Of a stretch of DNA of 64,000 bases, positions 1-7,771 are shown one piece after another. The position numbers and the translations under genes were made by a program. The notes beneath the pieces are model-generated. The model was not told the origin of the DNA. It searched no databases and saw only the letters and a list, made by a program, of their open reading frames with translations. The DNA lies in contig NZ_CP095072.1 of assembly GCF_022919115.1 (NCBI RefSeq), positions 310,001 to 374,000 of the forward strand, written 5' to 3'. The first letter of the stretch is position 1. Each line of letters opens with the position of its first letter. This stretch comes from Gracilibacillus caseinilyticus (lineage in GTDB: Bacteria > Bacillota > Bacilli > Bacillales > Amphibacillaceae).

Positions 1-225
1 CATCCGATTGATACTATTTTCATTAAGATCCGCCGTACTAATACACGTTCTTTAAAGGCGATCTTAAAGATTCCATATGTCATGCATGGAAATGAAGTAT
101 ATGATGGGGTTTTTGCTAAAATAAACTGTGACCAGGAAGAACCTGTTTATGACTTATATGTGATCAAAAAAGAAACGTACTTCTCCCATTTAGAATCGGC
201 CAAAGAAAACGAAGAAGCAATTTGA
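1..225 (+). CDS. 3' end of an unidentified protein gene
   Basis: An open frame enters from the left edge and ends at a TGA at 223-225, giving 74 C-terminal residues (starts HPIDTIFIKIRR, ends SAKENEEAI). The composition is soluble, mixed charged/hydrophobic, with no membrane segment. I do not recognise the family, and the N-terminal part needed to identify it lies outside the window. Coding is supported by the uninterrupted frame and ordinary Bacillaceae codon use. It is followed by a 220-bp region with DnaA boxes and no clear hairpin terminator. Confidence 0.6.
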   Translation, partial: HPIDTIFIKIRRTNTRSLKAILKIPYVMHGNEVYDGVFAKINCDQEEPVYDLYVIKKETYFSHLESAKENEEAI

Positions 226-229
226 ACTG

Positions 230-390
230 TTATCCACAAACCTGTGCACAATGTGTATAAGGCTTGTGGATCTTGTTTTGATAAGGGCAGTTATACAGAT
301 GGTTTCAGCTACTTAATTTGTGGATAATGTTCATAAGTGTGTTTGCATTGTTAATTATAAGCTTTTTTATGTGGATAATCCTGTGTATAT
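230..390. promoter_or_regulatory. DnaA-box cluster
   Basis: Three perfect 9-bp DnaA boxes (TTATCCACA or its complement TGTGGATAA) lie at 230-238 (+), 319-327 (-) and 370-378 (-). Near-matches lie between them (TGTGTATAA at 252-260, TGTGGATCT at 265-273, TGTGTATAT at 382-390). DnaA boxes outside oriC are known in Bacillus as titration or regulatory clusters. No dnaA, dnaN or other origin gene is visible, so this is not evidently oriC. The cluster sits directly upstream of the lrgA promoter. Confidence 0.6.
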
Positions 391-402
391 TCTATAAAGG
401 GG

Positions 403-432
403 TTGCGCATTTCTTTCGGTTAGGCGTATGAT
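403..432 (+). promoter_or_regulatory. Candidate sigma-A promoter of lrgAB
   Basis: TTGCGC (403-408) and TATGAT (427-432) are separated by 18 bp. They lie just before the ribosome binding site GGAGGATG of lrgA, giving a very short leader. The last DnaA box ends 24 bp upstream of the -35 element. Confidence 0.4.
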
Positions 433-451
433 AAATAGCGGAGGATGTAAC

Positions 452-820
452 ATGAAATATATTCGAATTGTTTTACAAATAAGTGTGTTATTTATTTTTT
501 CTTATATTGGTGAATGGATCCAGGAAGTGTTCTCACTCTTTATCCCAGGTAGCATCATCGGCATGCTGCTCTTTTTTGTGCTCCTTACAACTAAAATAAT
601 AAAAGTAAAATGGATCGAGGACGGCATCGACTTCATTATGAAAGACATGCCGATCTTTTTTGTTCCTGTAACGGTTGGGGTTGTGGAACATCTTCACTTC
701 TTTGCTGGAAAAGGAAGTCTGTTAATCCCCCTCACGATGCTGAGTACCTTTTTGGTCGTTTCGATCAGCAGTCTCTTCACCTCGTTACTTCTAAAGAAAG
801 AAGCTGATAGCCATGAATGA
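452..820 (+). CDS. lrgA: Holin-like protein LrgA/CidA family
   Basis: A 122-residue membrane protein with four predicted hydrophobic segments, typical of the LrgA/CidA holin-like family (about 115-150 aa). Segments can be seen near residues 8-24, 31-48, 63-84 and 92-112. I chose ATG 452 (MKYIRIVL) over an upstream in-frame ATG at 428 because GGAGGATG sits 7 nt before 452. The stop overlaps the lrgB start by 8 nt, so the two are translated together. Family members modulate murein hydrolase activity, programmed lysis, or export of overflow metabolites such as pyruvate. The exact role cannot be read from sequence. In many species LytSR two-component regulators control it, but none is nearby here. 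Confidence 0.85.
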   Translation: MKYIRIVLQISVLFIFSYIGEWIQEVFSLFIPGSIIGMLLFFVLLTTKIIKVKWIEDGIDFIMKDMPIFFVPVTVGVVEHLHFFAGKGSLLIPLTMLSTFLVVSISSLFTSLLLKKEADSHE

Positions 821-1499
821 TATCATCACTGGTGCTTGCTTTTTCCTGGTCACCATACTTGTCTTCGCGATTGCCAAACAAGTATATAAGAGAATTCCGA
901 CTCCTTTTACATTGCCAATCTTTTTGACGTCTGTATTTTTTGTCATTGTATTATTGACTACAGATTTTTCTTACCCCGATTATTGGAATGGTGGCAAATG
1001 GATCGATCAATTTCTTGGACCCGTCGTAGTCGCATTGGCTTTACCATTGTATCGACAGCTCGATTTAATTAAGCGATATGCCCGGACGATTCTTACCGGT
1101 GTGTTTGCCGGATCGGTGATTGGTGTTTTAACCGGGATCATCGGTGCCAAACTGCTCGGATTTAAAAATTTCATTATTCAAACAGTGGCAGCTAAATCTG
1201 TTACCACTCCTGTTGCACTGAGTATTACAGACACCGCCCATGGCAATTTAGCGTTGGCGGCAGTGTTCGTCATGATTGCCGGTATTAGTGGTGCGATGTT
1301 CGGTCCTCTGATCTTGAGACTTTGCCGAATTACCCACCCTGTAGCAAGAGGAATAGGTATTGGTACTGCTTCTCATGCGATTGGTACATCGAAAGCATTG
1401 GAGTTAGGAGAACTTGAAGGATCTGTCAGTGCGTTGTCAATGACGATTAGTGCTGTTATTGTTTCTTTTTTGGTGCCATTGTTTTTAGTTTTCGTATAG
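813..1499 (+). CDS. lrgB: LrgB/CidB family antiholin-like protein
   Basis: A 228-residue polytopic membrane protein of the LrgB family (usual length about 230), with roughly seven to eight hydrophobic segments and the family-typical stretch AAKSVTTPVALSIT near residues 129-142. It starts within the end of lrgA (ATGAATGA overlap), forming a two-gene operon as in staphylococci and bacilli. LrgA and LrgB act together at the membrane to tune lysis or small-metabolite transport. The adjacent lrgA makes the assignment firm; whether the pair is of the lrg or cid type is not decidable here. Confidence 0.87.
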   Translation: MNDIITGACFFLVTILVFAIAKQVYKRIPTPFTLPIFLTSVFFVIVLLTTDFSYPDYWNGGKWIDQFLGPVVVALALPLYRQLDLIKRYARTILTGVFAGSVIGVLTGIIGAKLLGFKNFIIQTVAAKSVTTPVALSITDTAHGNLALAAVFVMIAGISGAMFGPLILRLCRITHPVARGIGIGTASHAIGTSKALELGELEGSVSALSMTISAVIVSFLVPLFLVFV

Positions 1500-1618
1500 T
1501 GCAGTCTCTTTTTGCCTAAGCTTAACTATTGACAAAGCATGTTTCAAGCGTTAATTTATAACATGATTCTCTGCAAATCTGTACAAGCAAAAGACGGATT
1601 TAGATGGAAGGTGATAGG

Positions 1619-1864
1619 ATGGGAATCGTTGTCGTAGAAATTTGTGATAGCAATTTAATGAATACATTTGATATAGAAACACTGATCGAATCCGAATATC
1701 CTGAGGTGGCCGTTCTGATTAGTGACTGCTTAAGCTTCTGCGGGTTGTGCCGGCTCAAACCGTATTCGCTGGTAAACAATCGCAGAATCCATGGCAAAAC
1801 ACCTAAGGAAACGTTGGACAAGATCCGCACAGCAATTGAAGAAGAGCTTGCTGTTTTTGAATAA
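1619..1864 (+). CDS. YuzB-like DUF1450 protein
   Basis: An 81-residue protein matching the DUF1450/YuzB pattern: a short acidic protein with a C-x(4)-CLSFCGLC cysteine cluster in the middle (residues about 38-45) and a C-terminal K-T-P-K-E-T-L helix region. The spacing resembles thioredoxin-like ferredoxin folds, but function is unknown. ATG 1619 is preferred to ATG 1604 because AAGGTGATAGG immediately precedes it. A possible promoter (TTGACA 1529-1534) lies upstream, with a poor -10. A hairpin follows the gene. Confidence 0.7.
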   Translation: MGIVVVEICDSNLMNTFDIETLIESEYPEVAVLISDCLSFCGLCRLKPYSLVNNRRIHGKTPKETLDKIRTAIEEELAVFE

Positions 1865-1874
1865 CATCAATGAG

Positions 1875-1905
1875 GGCTGGGATATTAATTGTCTCAGCCT
1901 TTGCT
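1875..1905 (+). terminator. Hairpin after the YuzB-like gene
   Basis: GGCTGGGA (1875-1882) pairs with TCTCAGCC (1892-1899), one G-T wobble, 9-nt loop, followed by a modest TTTGCTGT tail. Plausible weak rho-independent terminator. Confidence 0.45.
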
Positions 1906-2035
1906 GTGTCCAATTTGATTATCGTTGGGCTATGTAGTTGTTATTTTGTTTGAATGTAACCCGCTTTCGTACTTTTCTCTGCTCCGATCATCCACTTTTG
2001 CTTGAACTACCTTGTCCCTGCTAACCAAATAGAAA

Positions 2036-2061
2036 GGCGCTTGGAGGAATTTCCAAGCGCC
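2036..2061 (-). terminator. Rho-independent terminator of ald
   Basis: A perfect 10-bp stem GGCGCTTGGA/TCCAAGCGCC with a 6-nt loop. Read on the minus strand it is followed by TTTCTATTT. It lies 7 bp beyond the ald stop codon. Confidence 0.85.
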
Positions 2062-2067
2062 GCAATT

Positions 2068-3177
2068 TTATAAACTGGATATTTCAGCGTATGGATATCC
2101 AAGCGCATCTGCCACAGCTTGGTGAACAACCTTGCCCTTGTAGGTATTAACTCCAAGAGCAAAATTCGGATCGCTTTTCATCGTTTTTTCAAATCCTTGA
2201 TTAGCGAGACGCATCACATAAGGGGCAGTCATATTCGTCAGTGAGTAGGTCGCCGTACGGGAAACTGCTCCTGGAATATTCGCGACCGCGTAATGAAGGA
2301 CATCATGCTTAACATAAACAGGATCCTGATGAGTAGTAACACGATCAATGGTTTCGATTGATCCACCTTGATCGACTGCTACATCAACGATAACAGAGCC
2401 TGGTTCCATCGATTGAACCATCTCCTCGGTTACAAGCTTAGGAGCTTTAGCACCAGGTATTAACACAGCACCGACTACTAAATCAGCTTTTTTTACTTTT
2501 TCGGTTAGGTTGTATTTATTAGAGGCAAGCGTACGAATTTTGCCCTGAAATAAATCCTCTAATTCCCGTAATCGTTGAATATTGATATCTAAAATTGTCA
2601 CATTAGCACCTAAACCGATCGCCATCTTTGCTGCATTTGTTCCGACAATGCCACCACCAACAATCACAACATTTGCAGGTGATACTCCTGGTACACCACT
2701 TGTTAAGACCCCTTTACCGCCATGTGTTTTTTCGAGAAAATGAACCCCTGATTGGATGGACATTCGCCCCGCAATTTCACTCATTGGTGTTAGCAATGGC
2801 AAGTCGCCATATCTTCCCTGCACTGTTTCATATGCAATCCCGGTAGTTTCTGCTTTTATTAATGCATCTGCTACTTCTTTCTCGGCAGCTAAGTGCATAT
2901 ACGTAAATAGGAGCAGATCTTTACGAAAGAAAGAGAACTCAGATGGCTGCGGTTCTTTCACTTTGACTACTAACTCCTGCGCCCAGGCTTGATCAGGAGA
3001 TGGAACAATGATTGCCCCAACATCTTGATAGGCTTGATCACTTATACCACTACCATTCCCTGCCCCACTCTCCACTTTCACTTCATGACCTGCCTGCGTC
3101 AGCATCATCACGCCTGCAGGAGTCATTGCGACACGATTTTCGTTACTTTTAATTTCCTTCGGTACACCTATTTTCAT
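2068..3177 (-). CDS. ald: Alanine dehydrogenase
   Basis: A 369-residue protein opening MKIGVPKEIKSNENRVAMT, the AlaDH/PNT N-terminal signature. It has a Rossmann NAD-binding site at GGGIVGTNAAKMAIGLGA (about 173-190) and conserved segments such as EKTHGGKGVL and the C-terminal AVANIPGAVSRT. It catalyses NAD-dependent oxidative deamination of L-alanine to pyruvate and ammonia, in the cytoplasm as a hexamer. Length agrees with the family (about 370-378). GGTGG lies before the ATG at 3177. It is monocistronic with its own terminator. In B. subtilis ald serves alanine catabolism and is needed for good sporulation. Confidence 0.97.
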   Translation of the reverse strand: MKIGVPKEIKSNENRVAMTPAGVMMLTQAGHEVKVESGAGNGSGISDQAYQDVGAIIVPSPDQAWAQELVVKVKEPQPSEFSFFRKDLLLFTYMHLAAEKEVADALIKAETTGIAYETVQGRYGDLPLLTPMSEIAGRMSIQSGVHFLEKTHGGKGVLTSGVPGVSPANVVIVGGGIVGTNAAKMAIGLGANVTILDINIQRLRELEDLFQGKIRTLASNKYNLTEKVKKADLVVGAVLIPGAKAPKLVTEEMVQSMEPGSVIVDVAVDQGGSIETIDRVTTHQDPVYVKHDVLHYAVANIPGAVSRTATYSLTNMTAPYVMRLANQGFEKTMKSDPNFALGVNTYKGKVVHQAVADALGYPYAEISSL

Positions 3178-3384
3178 TCATCCACCTACTTTCTCTTTGC
3201 TAGTATGTTATGTTTCTATCTTGTTATTCGTTTTCCCATTTTTTCACTATTTTAATACAAAATCGTATTATTTCAGCTATTTAATTATTTAGTGCACATT
3301 ATTTAATTTATATGTTGTGTTATATAAATAAATAATGTATATTATATATAAGAAATGATTGATCACCAAAAGGAGGACATTAAG
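3178..3384. promoter_or_regulatory. Divergent ald / SR1P-like intergenic region
   Basis: A very AT-rich divergent region holding the promoters of ald (-) and the small SR1P-like gene (+). The stretch AATTATTTAGT at 3283-3293 resembles the operator-like motif found upstream of the nearby arsR and dehydrogenase genes. No confident -35/-10 pair was assigned. Confidence 0.35.
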
Positions 3385-3537
3385 ATGAACTCTACAAAAA
3401 AAGGATTGGCAATGGGGATTGTGATTTGTTCAAATTGCGGAAGTTCGATTGATGCATTACCAACGCAGAAGGTGACGACTTATTATTCTTACTGTAATCA
3501 TCCAGATTGTCAAAAGAAAAAAAGACAAAATAGATAA
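3385..3537 (+). CDS. SR1P-like GapA-binding small protein
   Basis: A 50-residue protein; the core from residue 10 (MGIVICSNCGSSI) has CxxC, then KVTTYY, then a second C-x(4)-C pair (CNHPDC). This is the layout of the SR1P family (G-x-I-x-C-x2-C ... E/QKVTT-x-Y ... C). In B. subtilis SR1P is encoded by the dual-function regulatory RNA SR1 and binds GapA, promoting RNase J1 activity. ATG 3385 has AAAGGAGGACATTAAG in front; an internal ATG at 3412 would give a 41-residue form closer to usual SR1P length. A strong hairpin follows. The family call rests on motif memory, so moderate. Confidence 0.6.
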   Translation: MNSTKKGLAMGIVICSNCGSSIDALPTQKVTTYYSYCNHPDCQKKKRQNR

Positions 3538-3551
3538 ACTCTTAAAACGGT

Positions 3552-3596
3552 TTATTAAGGCTAAGCATACTTTCACTCAATGCTTAGCCTTAATAA
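3552..3596. terminator. Long perfect hairpin downstream of the SR1P-like gene
   Basis: A 17-bp perfect stem (3552-3568 with 3580-3596, containing TTAAGGCTAAGCAT) and an 11-nt loop. The T-tail is short (TTACT), so it may act as terminator and as the stable 3' end of an SR1-like RNA. Confidence 0.7.
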
Positions 3597-3609
3597 TTAC
3601 TATAAACAC

Positions 3610-3665
3610 TTGACATTTAGATTGATTTCCATTACTTTAAAATAAACAACTAAATAATTAGTTAT
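3610..3665 (+). promoter_or_regulatory. arsR promoter with overlapping inverted-repeat operator
   Basis: TTGACA (3610-3615) and TACTTT (3633-3638) are 17 bp apart. Just downstream, AACTAA and TTAGTT form an inverted repeat around 3648-3663. The 13-mer AAACAACTAAATA (3644-3656) recurs in inverted orientation upstream of the next gene. This fits autoregulation by the ArsR-type protein encoded directly downstream. Confidence 0.55.
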
Positions 3666-3689
3666 TTAATCAAATAGGAGACGATTAAA

Positions 3690-4037
3690 TTGAAACCTTC
3701 ACATACTACTCAACTGGAACTAAAAGTACATCAACAATTAAGAAATTGCAGCGAAATCTTTCTTGCCTTGGCTGACCCAATTAGACAGGACATTATTATG
3801 ATCCTTACGAAACACGAGAAACTAAACGTCAGTCAAATTCTAGAACATTCATCAATGTCACGCTCAGCCATCTCTCATCATTTAAAAATATTGCGTCAAG
3901 CTAATTTAGTGAACGCAAATAAAAAAGGCACAGAAATTTTCTATTCTCTTCATATCGAAGATGCCGTACCACAACTTAAAGCCTTTTTAAATACCACTGA
4001 AAAAATAATGGCAAGCAAAACTTCTAAAAATGAGTAA
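3690..4037 (+). CDS. ArsR-family winged-helix transcriptional regulator
   Basis: A 115-residue ArsR/SmtB-type repressor. The winged helix spans about residues 20-90, with recognition helix SMSRSAISHHLKILRQANLV and wing NKKGTEIFYSL. The metal-binding ELCVCD motif of helix 3 is absent (it reads NVSQILEHS), so it is more likely a redox, lipid or small-molecule sensor or a metal-independent member. The start is TTG 3690 with AGGAG upstream; no ATG fits. Shared operator-like motifs before this gene and before the following dehydrogenase suggest it controls both. Confidence 0.85.
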   Translation: MKPSHTTQLELKVHQQLRNCSEIFLALADPIRQDIIMILTKHEKLNVSQILEHSSMSRSAISHHLKILRQANLVNANKKGTEIFYSLHIEDAVPQLKAFLNTTEKIMASKTSKNE

Positions 4038-4047
4038 ACTTTTCCAA

Positions 4048-4084
4048 ACACTTTATAACTATATAATTAAATATTTAGTTGTTT
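4048..4084 (+). promoter_or_regulatory. Operator-like AT-rich palindrome upstream of the dehydrogenase
   Basis: AACTATATAATTAAATATTTAGTT forms an imperfect inverted repeat (AACTA...TTAGTT). TATTTAGTTGTTT at 4072-4084 is the exact reverse complement of 3644-3656 upstream of arsR. It lies about 45 bp before the gene start. Confidence 0.5.
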
Positions 4085-4126
4085 GATTATAGTAGTTTTT
4101 TAAATTAAAATATGGAGGAGATAGGA

Positions 4127-4906
4127 ATGAATACCGTTCTCATAACAGGTGGTTCAAGCGGGATTGGTTACGAATTTGCCAAGTTATTTGCACAGAAGCA
4201 GTATCGAATAATTCTAGCATCACGAAATGAGGAAAAGTTGCAAGAATCAGTCAATTATTTGCAGCAGACTTATGTGGTTGATACCTATTTTATAACCGTT
4301 GACTTAGCCACAAGTAATGGCCCTGATATGTTATACAATCATCTAAAAGAACGATCAATTGAAATTGATGTTTTAATCAATAATGCCGGACGAGGCTCAT
4401 ATGGGATGCTTCATGAACAATCTATCAAAAGTGAGCTTGACATGGTACAATTGAATGTTCATGCTGTTTCTCATCTCATGATGCTATTCCTCAAAGATAT
4501 GGTTGACAAAGATAGCGGCCGCATTCTTAATATTGGCTCGACAACTTCCTTTTACCCCTGCCCACTAAGCGCAAATTACTCTGCATCTAAAGCATTCGTG
4601 CTATACTTAACAGAAGCAGTTGCCACTGAATTAGAAGGTACCAATGTTAGTGTAACAGCCTTATGCCCAGGTGCTACGACTACTGATTTCTTTAAAAATG
4701 CTAAAATGGATAAACAAAAAGTGTCTACAACAGAGGAAACGATGGACCCGCAAAAGGTAGCCGCAATTGGCTTCAAAGCTATGATGAAGCGAAAAAAATA
4801 TGTTATTCCTGGCTTTCAAAATTGGTTATTATCACACTCCCCTAGACTATTCCCCAGAAGCACAGTTACAAGTATTACTCGACGTGTTCTGGAAAAGAAG
4901 AAATAA
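4127..4906 (+). CDS. SDR family NAD(P)-dependent oxidoreductase
   Basis: A 259-residue classical short-chain dehydrogenase. It has the cofactor site TGGSSGIG (residues 7-14), the structural NNAG motif, catalytic Ser in NIGSTTSF, and the catalytic YSASK. The tail KKYVIPGFQNWLLSHSPRLFP suggests a hydrophobic, possibly membrane-proximal substrate, as in the DltE/YqjQ-like group. ATG 4127 is chosen because GGAGGAGATAGG precedes it; the upstream ATG at 4112 overlaps that binding site. Likely co-regulated with the ArsR gene. Substrate unknown. Confidence 0.9.
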   Translation: MNTVLITGGSSGIGYEFAKLFAQKQYRIILASRNEEKLQESVNYLQQTYVVDTYFITVDLATSNGPDMLYNHLKERSIEIDVLINNAGRGSYGMLHEQSIKSELDMVQLNVHAVSHLMMLFLKDMVDKDSGRILNIGSTTSFYPCPLSANYSASKAFVLYLTEAVATELEGTNVSVTALCPGATTTDFFKNAKMDKQKVSTTEETMDPQKVAAIGFKAMMKRKKYVIPGFQNWLLSHSPRLFPRSTVTSITRRVLEKKK

Positions 4907-4930
4907 TTTTATTCTGTTACCACAAAAAAA

Positions 4931-4957
4931 AGAGGCTAATCAACAACTTTAGCCTCT
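4931..4957. terminator. Bidirectional terminator; ancestral terminator of the tRNA-Ala gene
   Basis: AGAGGCTAA (4931-4939) pairs with TTAGCCTCT (4949-4957). On the plus strand it is followed by TTCCTTTATTTT and ends the SDR gene. On the minus strand it is followed by eight T residues. Before the element inserted, this would have lain just beyond the 3' end of the tRNA-Ala gene. Confidence 0.8.
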
Positions 4958-4969
4958 TCCTTTATTTTA

Positions 4970-4990
4970 TGGAGCATAGCGGGCTCGAAC
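4970..4990. repeat. Distal att repeat (tRNA 3'-end duplicate)
   Basis: The 21 bp are identical to 13966-13986 and correspond on the minus strand to the T-loop/acceptor end of tRNA-Ala. Flanking bases differ immediately outside the repeat. Confidence 0.93.
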
Positions 4991-5043
4991 TAAATCATCC
5001 GAAAACACTATACTATCAATATCTGCGGGGGCATTTGATATTT

Positions 5044-5064
5044 TTGACTACGCGTTTGACTACG
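5044..5064. repeat. Integrase arm-type site pair, distal end
   Basis: TTGACTACG occurs at 5044-5052 and 5056-5064, starts 12 bp apart, 54 bp inside the att core. The same pair with the same 12-bp phase is at the other end (13844 and 13856). This is the expected pattern for binding by the integrase N-terminal arm-binding domain. Confidence 0.75.
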
Positions 5065-5126
5065 TTTATGAAAAAATTAAGTAAATATTATGGATATGCT
5101 CTTATTTGAACCATTTTGATAAGGGA

Positions 5127-7715
5127 CTATTCATTTTTCCACAAGTTATATATTTGGGTTCTTTTATTGAATGCTTCTTGCCCACCTTCCATAATATCGA
5201 CAATTTTAGTTTGAATGTCTTTATTGTCAACACTCCCAGTTTCTGTACTTATTTGCTTTTCATCATAAGAAACAGCGATCACTTGCTCCGAGTCACCTAA
5301 AACCGGAATATTTGCATTATGTGTGGCAAAAATGAACTGAACCTCGGGTTTTCTTTCCTTTACCTTTCTAATTATTTCGTTATAAATCACTTGATTATCC
5401 AAATCATCCTCAGGTTGATCTATCATTATCAGATTATTATCTTTTTGAGATAAAATGAAAAGAACTAATGCTGAAGCTCTTTGTCCAATAGAGTGTTTGG
5501 CTATAGGTTTTCCATGATACTTTATTTCAATTTTGTTAGGAGTTCTAAGCTTTAATAGTTCATTATAGTTTTCTTTGATTATCTCTTTTACTTTTGATAA
5601 TTGTGCTTCAGTAACTAAGTTAGAAGTTACTTTAGATTCTTCTAATAAGACATCGACTATAAGCGCTGCAAAATCAGAATGAGCTTCGCTTATAGATTGG
5701 TAAGTATTCTGATTTATTTTAGAACCTTTAAATGACTGTTTTAAATCATCCTGAAAAGATTTTTTATTACCTTTAAATTCGATACTCAACTCCAACGAGT
5801 TCTGATTTGTATTAATCTTTTCTATTTCATCTTTGTAAACTTGGAATTCTCTCAATAACAGTTGATTTCTATCGTCTAAAGTTGCTCGGATTTGAGATTC
5901 GATTACTCCTTTGTTTTCTTCTTGTTTAGTGACTTGATCAATTTCCTTTTTTAACTTATCCTCATTGACTTTCAGCTTCGCAAAGTCATCAGGATTTAGA
6001 TTTGGTATATCAATTTCCCTTTTAATCTCAGCGAATTCTTCTTCAAGTGAACTTATAATTCCTCTGATCTCTTCTAAATACTCCTTAACTTGCTTGGAAC
6101 TTGAATCAATTTTTCCTATAATATCTTGAAGTTCTTTTTTTACAGCAACTACCGAAGATACTTCTTTTGATAACTTAACAAATAGCTCTGGTACTTCTGA
6201 AGATTCTTGATCACTTAGTTCATTGAGGTCTCTAAGATTATTAGAGGTCAGTAAATTTTCCAACTCCACCTTAAATTTATCAACGAGTTCATAAACATTT
6301 TTTATGTTTCTTTCATCCTTCTGGAAATTAACTTGTTTAGAAAGCTTTTCAGATAATCCCTTTTCCTCAAATATTTTTATCTTATGCTTTACATCCCTTA
6401 AGTTTCCTCTAAGATCAGGAAGAGTTTCAACTTTATCTTTTAATTGAAACAATTCACTAATTTGTTTGCCCAATTGATCGTTTTTATTAATTAAATCCCC
6501 TTGAAAAGATTTTGTTTTCCTTCCAACTAATTTACTTAATAAATCTAGTTCAAAACCATTTTTCATATAAGATAAATCTTTCTGTCCAAAATATAATGGA
6601 GTTTGAAGAATAGAGTTAATTGTAACTCCAATCTCCTCACCGTCTTCATTAAGAATATGCGGGACTTCTCCTAAAATCCTTTTAATTTTATAGTTTTTTC
6701 CGTGATTATCCTGGAGTTCAATGATTACCTGCCCACCTGATTCAAGAAGATTCTTTACTACATCTGTTTTATACTCTTCATCAGCTGTTGACGGTAGCAT
6801 ATTTAAATTGTACCTAATAGCTTCAATTATGCTTGACTTACCACTACCTCGTATTCCGATTAAGCTATTTAACTCTGGTGATAAGTTGATTTTTTGGCTA
6901 TGCATTTTCCCTCCAATCAACTCGACAGACTTTATGTATCCATGGTTATATTCTTTTTGAGATAGTGAAGTCCGATTTTGATGATCCTTTAATGCAAGTA
7001 TGACTGAATCAAAGCTTCCATCCCCAATCTTTATATACGACTCTTTTCCTTTACCTATTTGCTCAATGGTTTTGCAATCTGAACCTTCAATGAAAGGTAG
7101 CTTGTACCCCATCCACTCTTCAAGCTGGTTCATCTTATCTCTAGTACGCCCTTTTTGAAATCCAAGTACTTTATCCTTAAACCAAGTTTGTTTACTGAGT
7201 GACTCTATTAGACCTCCATTACATTCTTTTAAAAAACCACTTTTTTGTTCAACGTGAGCCATTAAGATAAAGTAGTCCTTGTTATAAGAATCTAAAGTTT
7301 CAATTGTTCCTGCTAAATCTTTATTACAACGTGTATTTTCATTTTCTCTATTTTCAATACCCTTGAAGACTTCATCAAGAAATTGATTTATAGTTTCGCT
7401 TTTCCCATTAATCCAATCTTCGTCTTTAAAGACTATTAAGCAATGGATACCATTAGCACCTTCCTTAACCGATAGTTCCACTCCAGGTAATATGGTAATG
7501 TTTTCTTTCCTTGCTTTTCTCTTCAAACCTCTGTATTCGCTTAAATCAAACTTATTATGATTTGTAATGACCCCTAATTTAATGTTTTCTCTTTTTAGTT
7601 TTTCTACGTAATCACTTACGAAACGATCCTCTTCTCCAGAATAAGAAAACTCCTTATCTGCTTTTGTGTGAAGATGAAAATCCGCTCTTATCCACTCGGT
7701 ACCAGATTGAAACAT
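5127..7715 (-). CDS. PHP-domain SMC-like ATPase, Ppl/TrlF-type candidate antiphage protein
   Basis: An 862-residue two-part protein. Residues 1-250 form a PHP phosphoesterase domain: HLH (H14, H16), ITNHN (H53), GVE (E80), H91, MAHVE (H154) and EGSD (D213) supply the usual metal ligands. Residues 265-862 form an SMC/AAA15-like ATPase: Walker A GIRGSGKSS (287-295), a long charged coiled coil (about 430-700), then LIMIDQPEDDLD (Walker B) and FATHN near the C terminus. This architecture matches Ppl, a single-gene phage-defence system described by Gao et al. 2020, and proteins annotated TrlF. It is cargo at the distal end of the element, opposite to the transfer genes. GGGGG lies 7 nt before the ATG. 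Confidence 0.85.
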   Translation of the reverse strand: MFQSGTEWIRADFHLHTKADKEFSYSGEEDRFVSDYVEKLKRENIKLGVITNHNKFDLSEYRGLKRKARKENITILPGVELSVKEGANGIHCLIVFKDEDWINGKSETINQFLDEVFKGIENRENENTRCNKDLAGTIETLDSYNKDYFILMAHVEQKSGFLKECNGGLIESLSKQTWFKDKVLGFQKGRTRDKMNQLEEWMGYKLPFIEGSDCKTIEQIGKGKESYIKIGDGSFDSVILALKDHQNRTSLSQKEYNHGYIKSVELIGGKMHSQKINLSPELNSLIGIRGSGKSSIIEAIRYNLNMLPSTADEEYKTDVVKNLLESGGQVIIELQDNHGKNYKIKRILGEVPHILNEDGEEIGVTINSILQTPLYFGQKDLSYMKNGFELDLLSKLVGRKTKSFQGDLINKNDQLGKQISELFQLKDKVETLPDLRGNLRDVKHKIKIFEEKGLSEKLSKQVNFQKDERNIKNVYELVDKFKVELENLLTSNNLRDLNELSDQESSEVPELFVKLSKEVSSVVAVKKELQDIIGKIDSSSKQVKEYLEEIRGIISSLEEEFAEIKREIDIPNLNPDDFAKLKVNEDKLKKEIDQVTKQEENKGVIESQIRATLDDRNQLLLREFQVYKDEIEKINTNQNSLELSIEFKGNKKSFQDDLKQSFKGSKINQNTYQSISEAHSDFAALIVDVLLEESKVTSNLVTEAQLSKVKEIIKENYNELLKLRTPNKIEIKYHGKPIAKHSIGQRASALVLFILSQKDNNLIMIDQPEDDLDNQVIYNEIIRKVKERKPEVQFIFATHNANIPVLGDSEQVIAVSYDEKQISTETGSVDNKDIQTKIVDIMEGGQEAFNKRTQIYNLWKNE

Positions 7716-7771
7716 AGTAATTCCCCCATTAGTTTATTTACATCAATGTAACTTAAAAGTAACTTTCTAAC

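Noticed and set aside
230..390. Chromosomal replication origin
   Set aside because: DnaA boxes are present but there is no dnaA/dnaN/gyr context and no obvious unwinding element with DnaA-trios.
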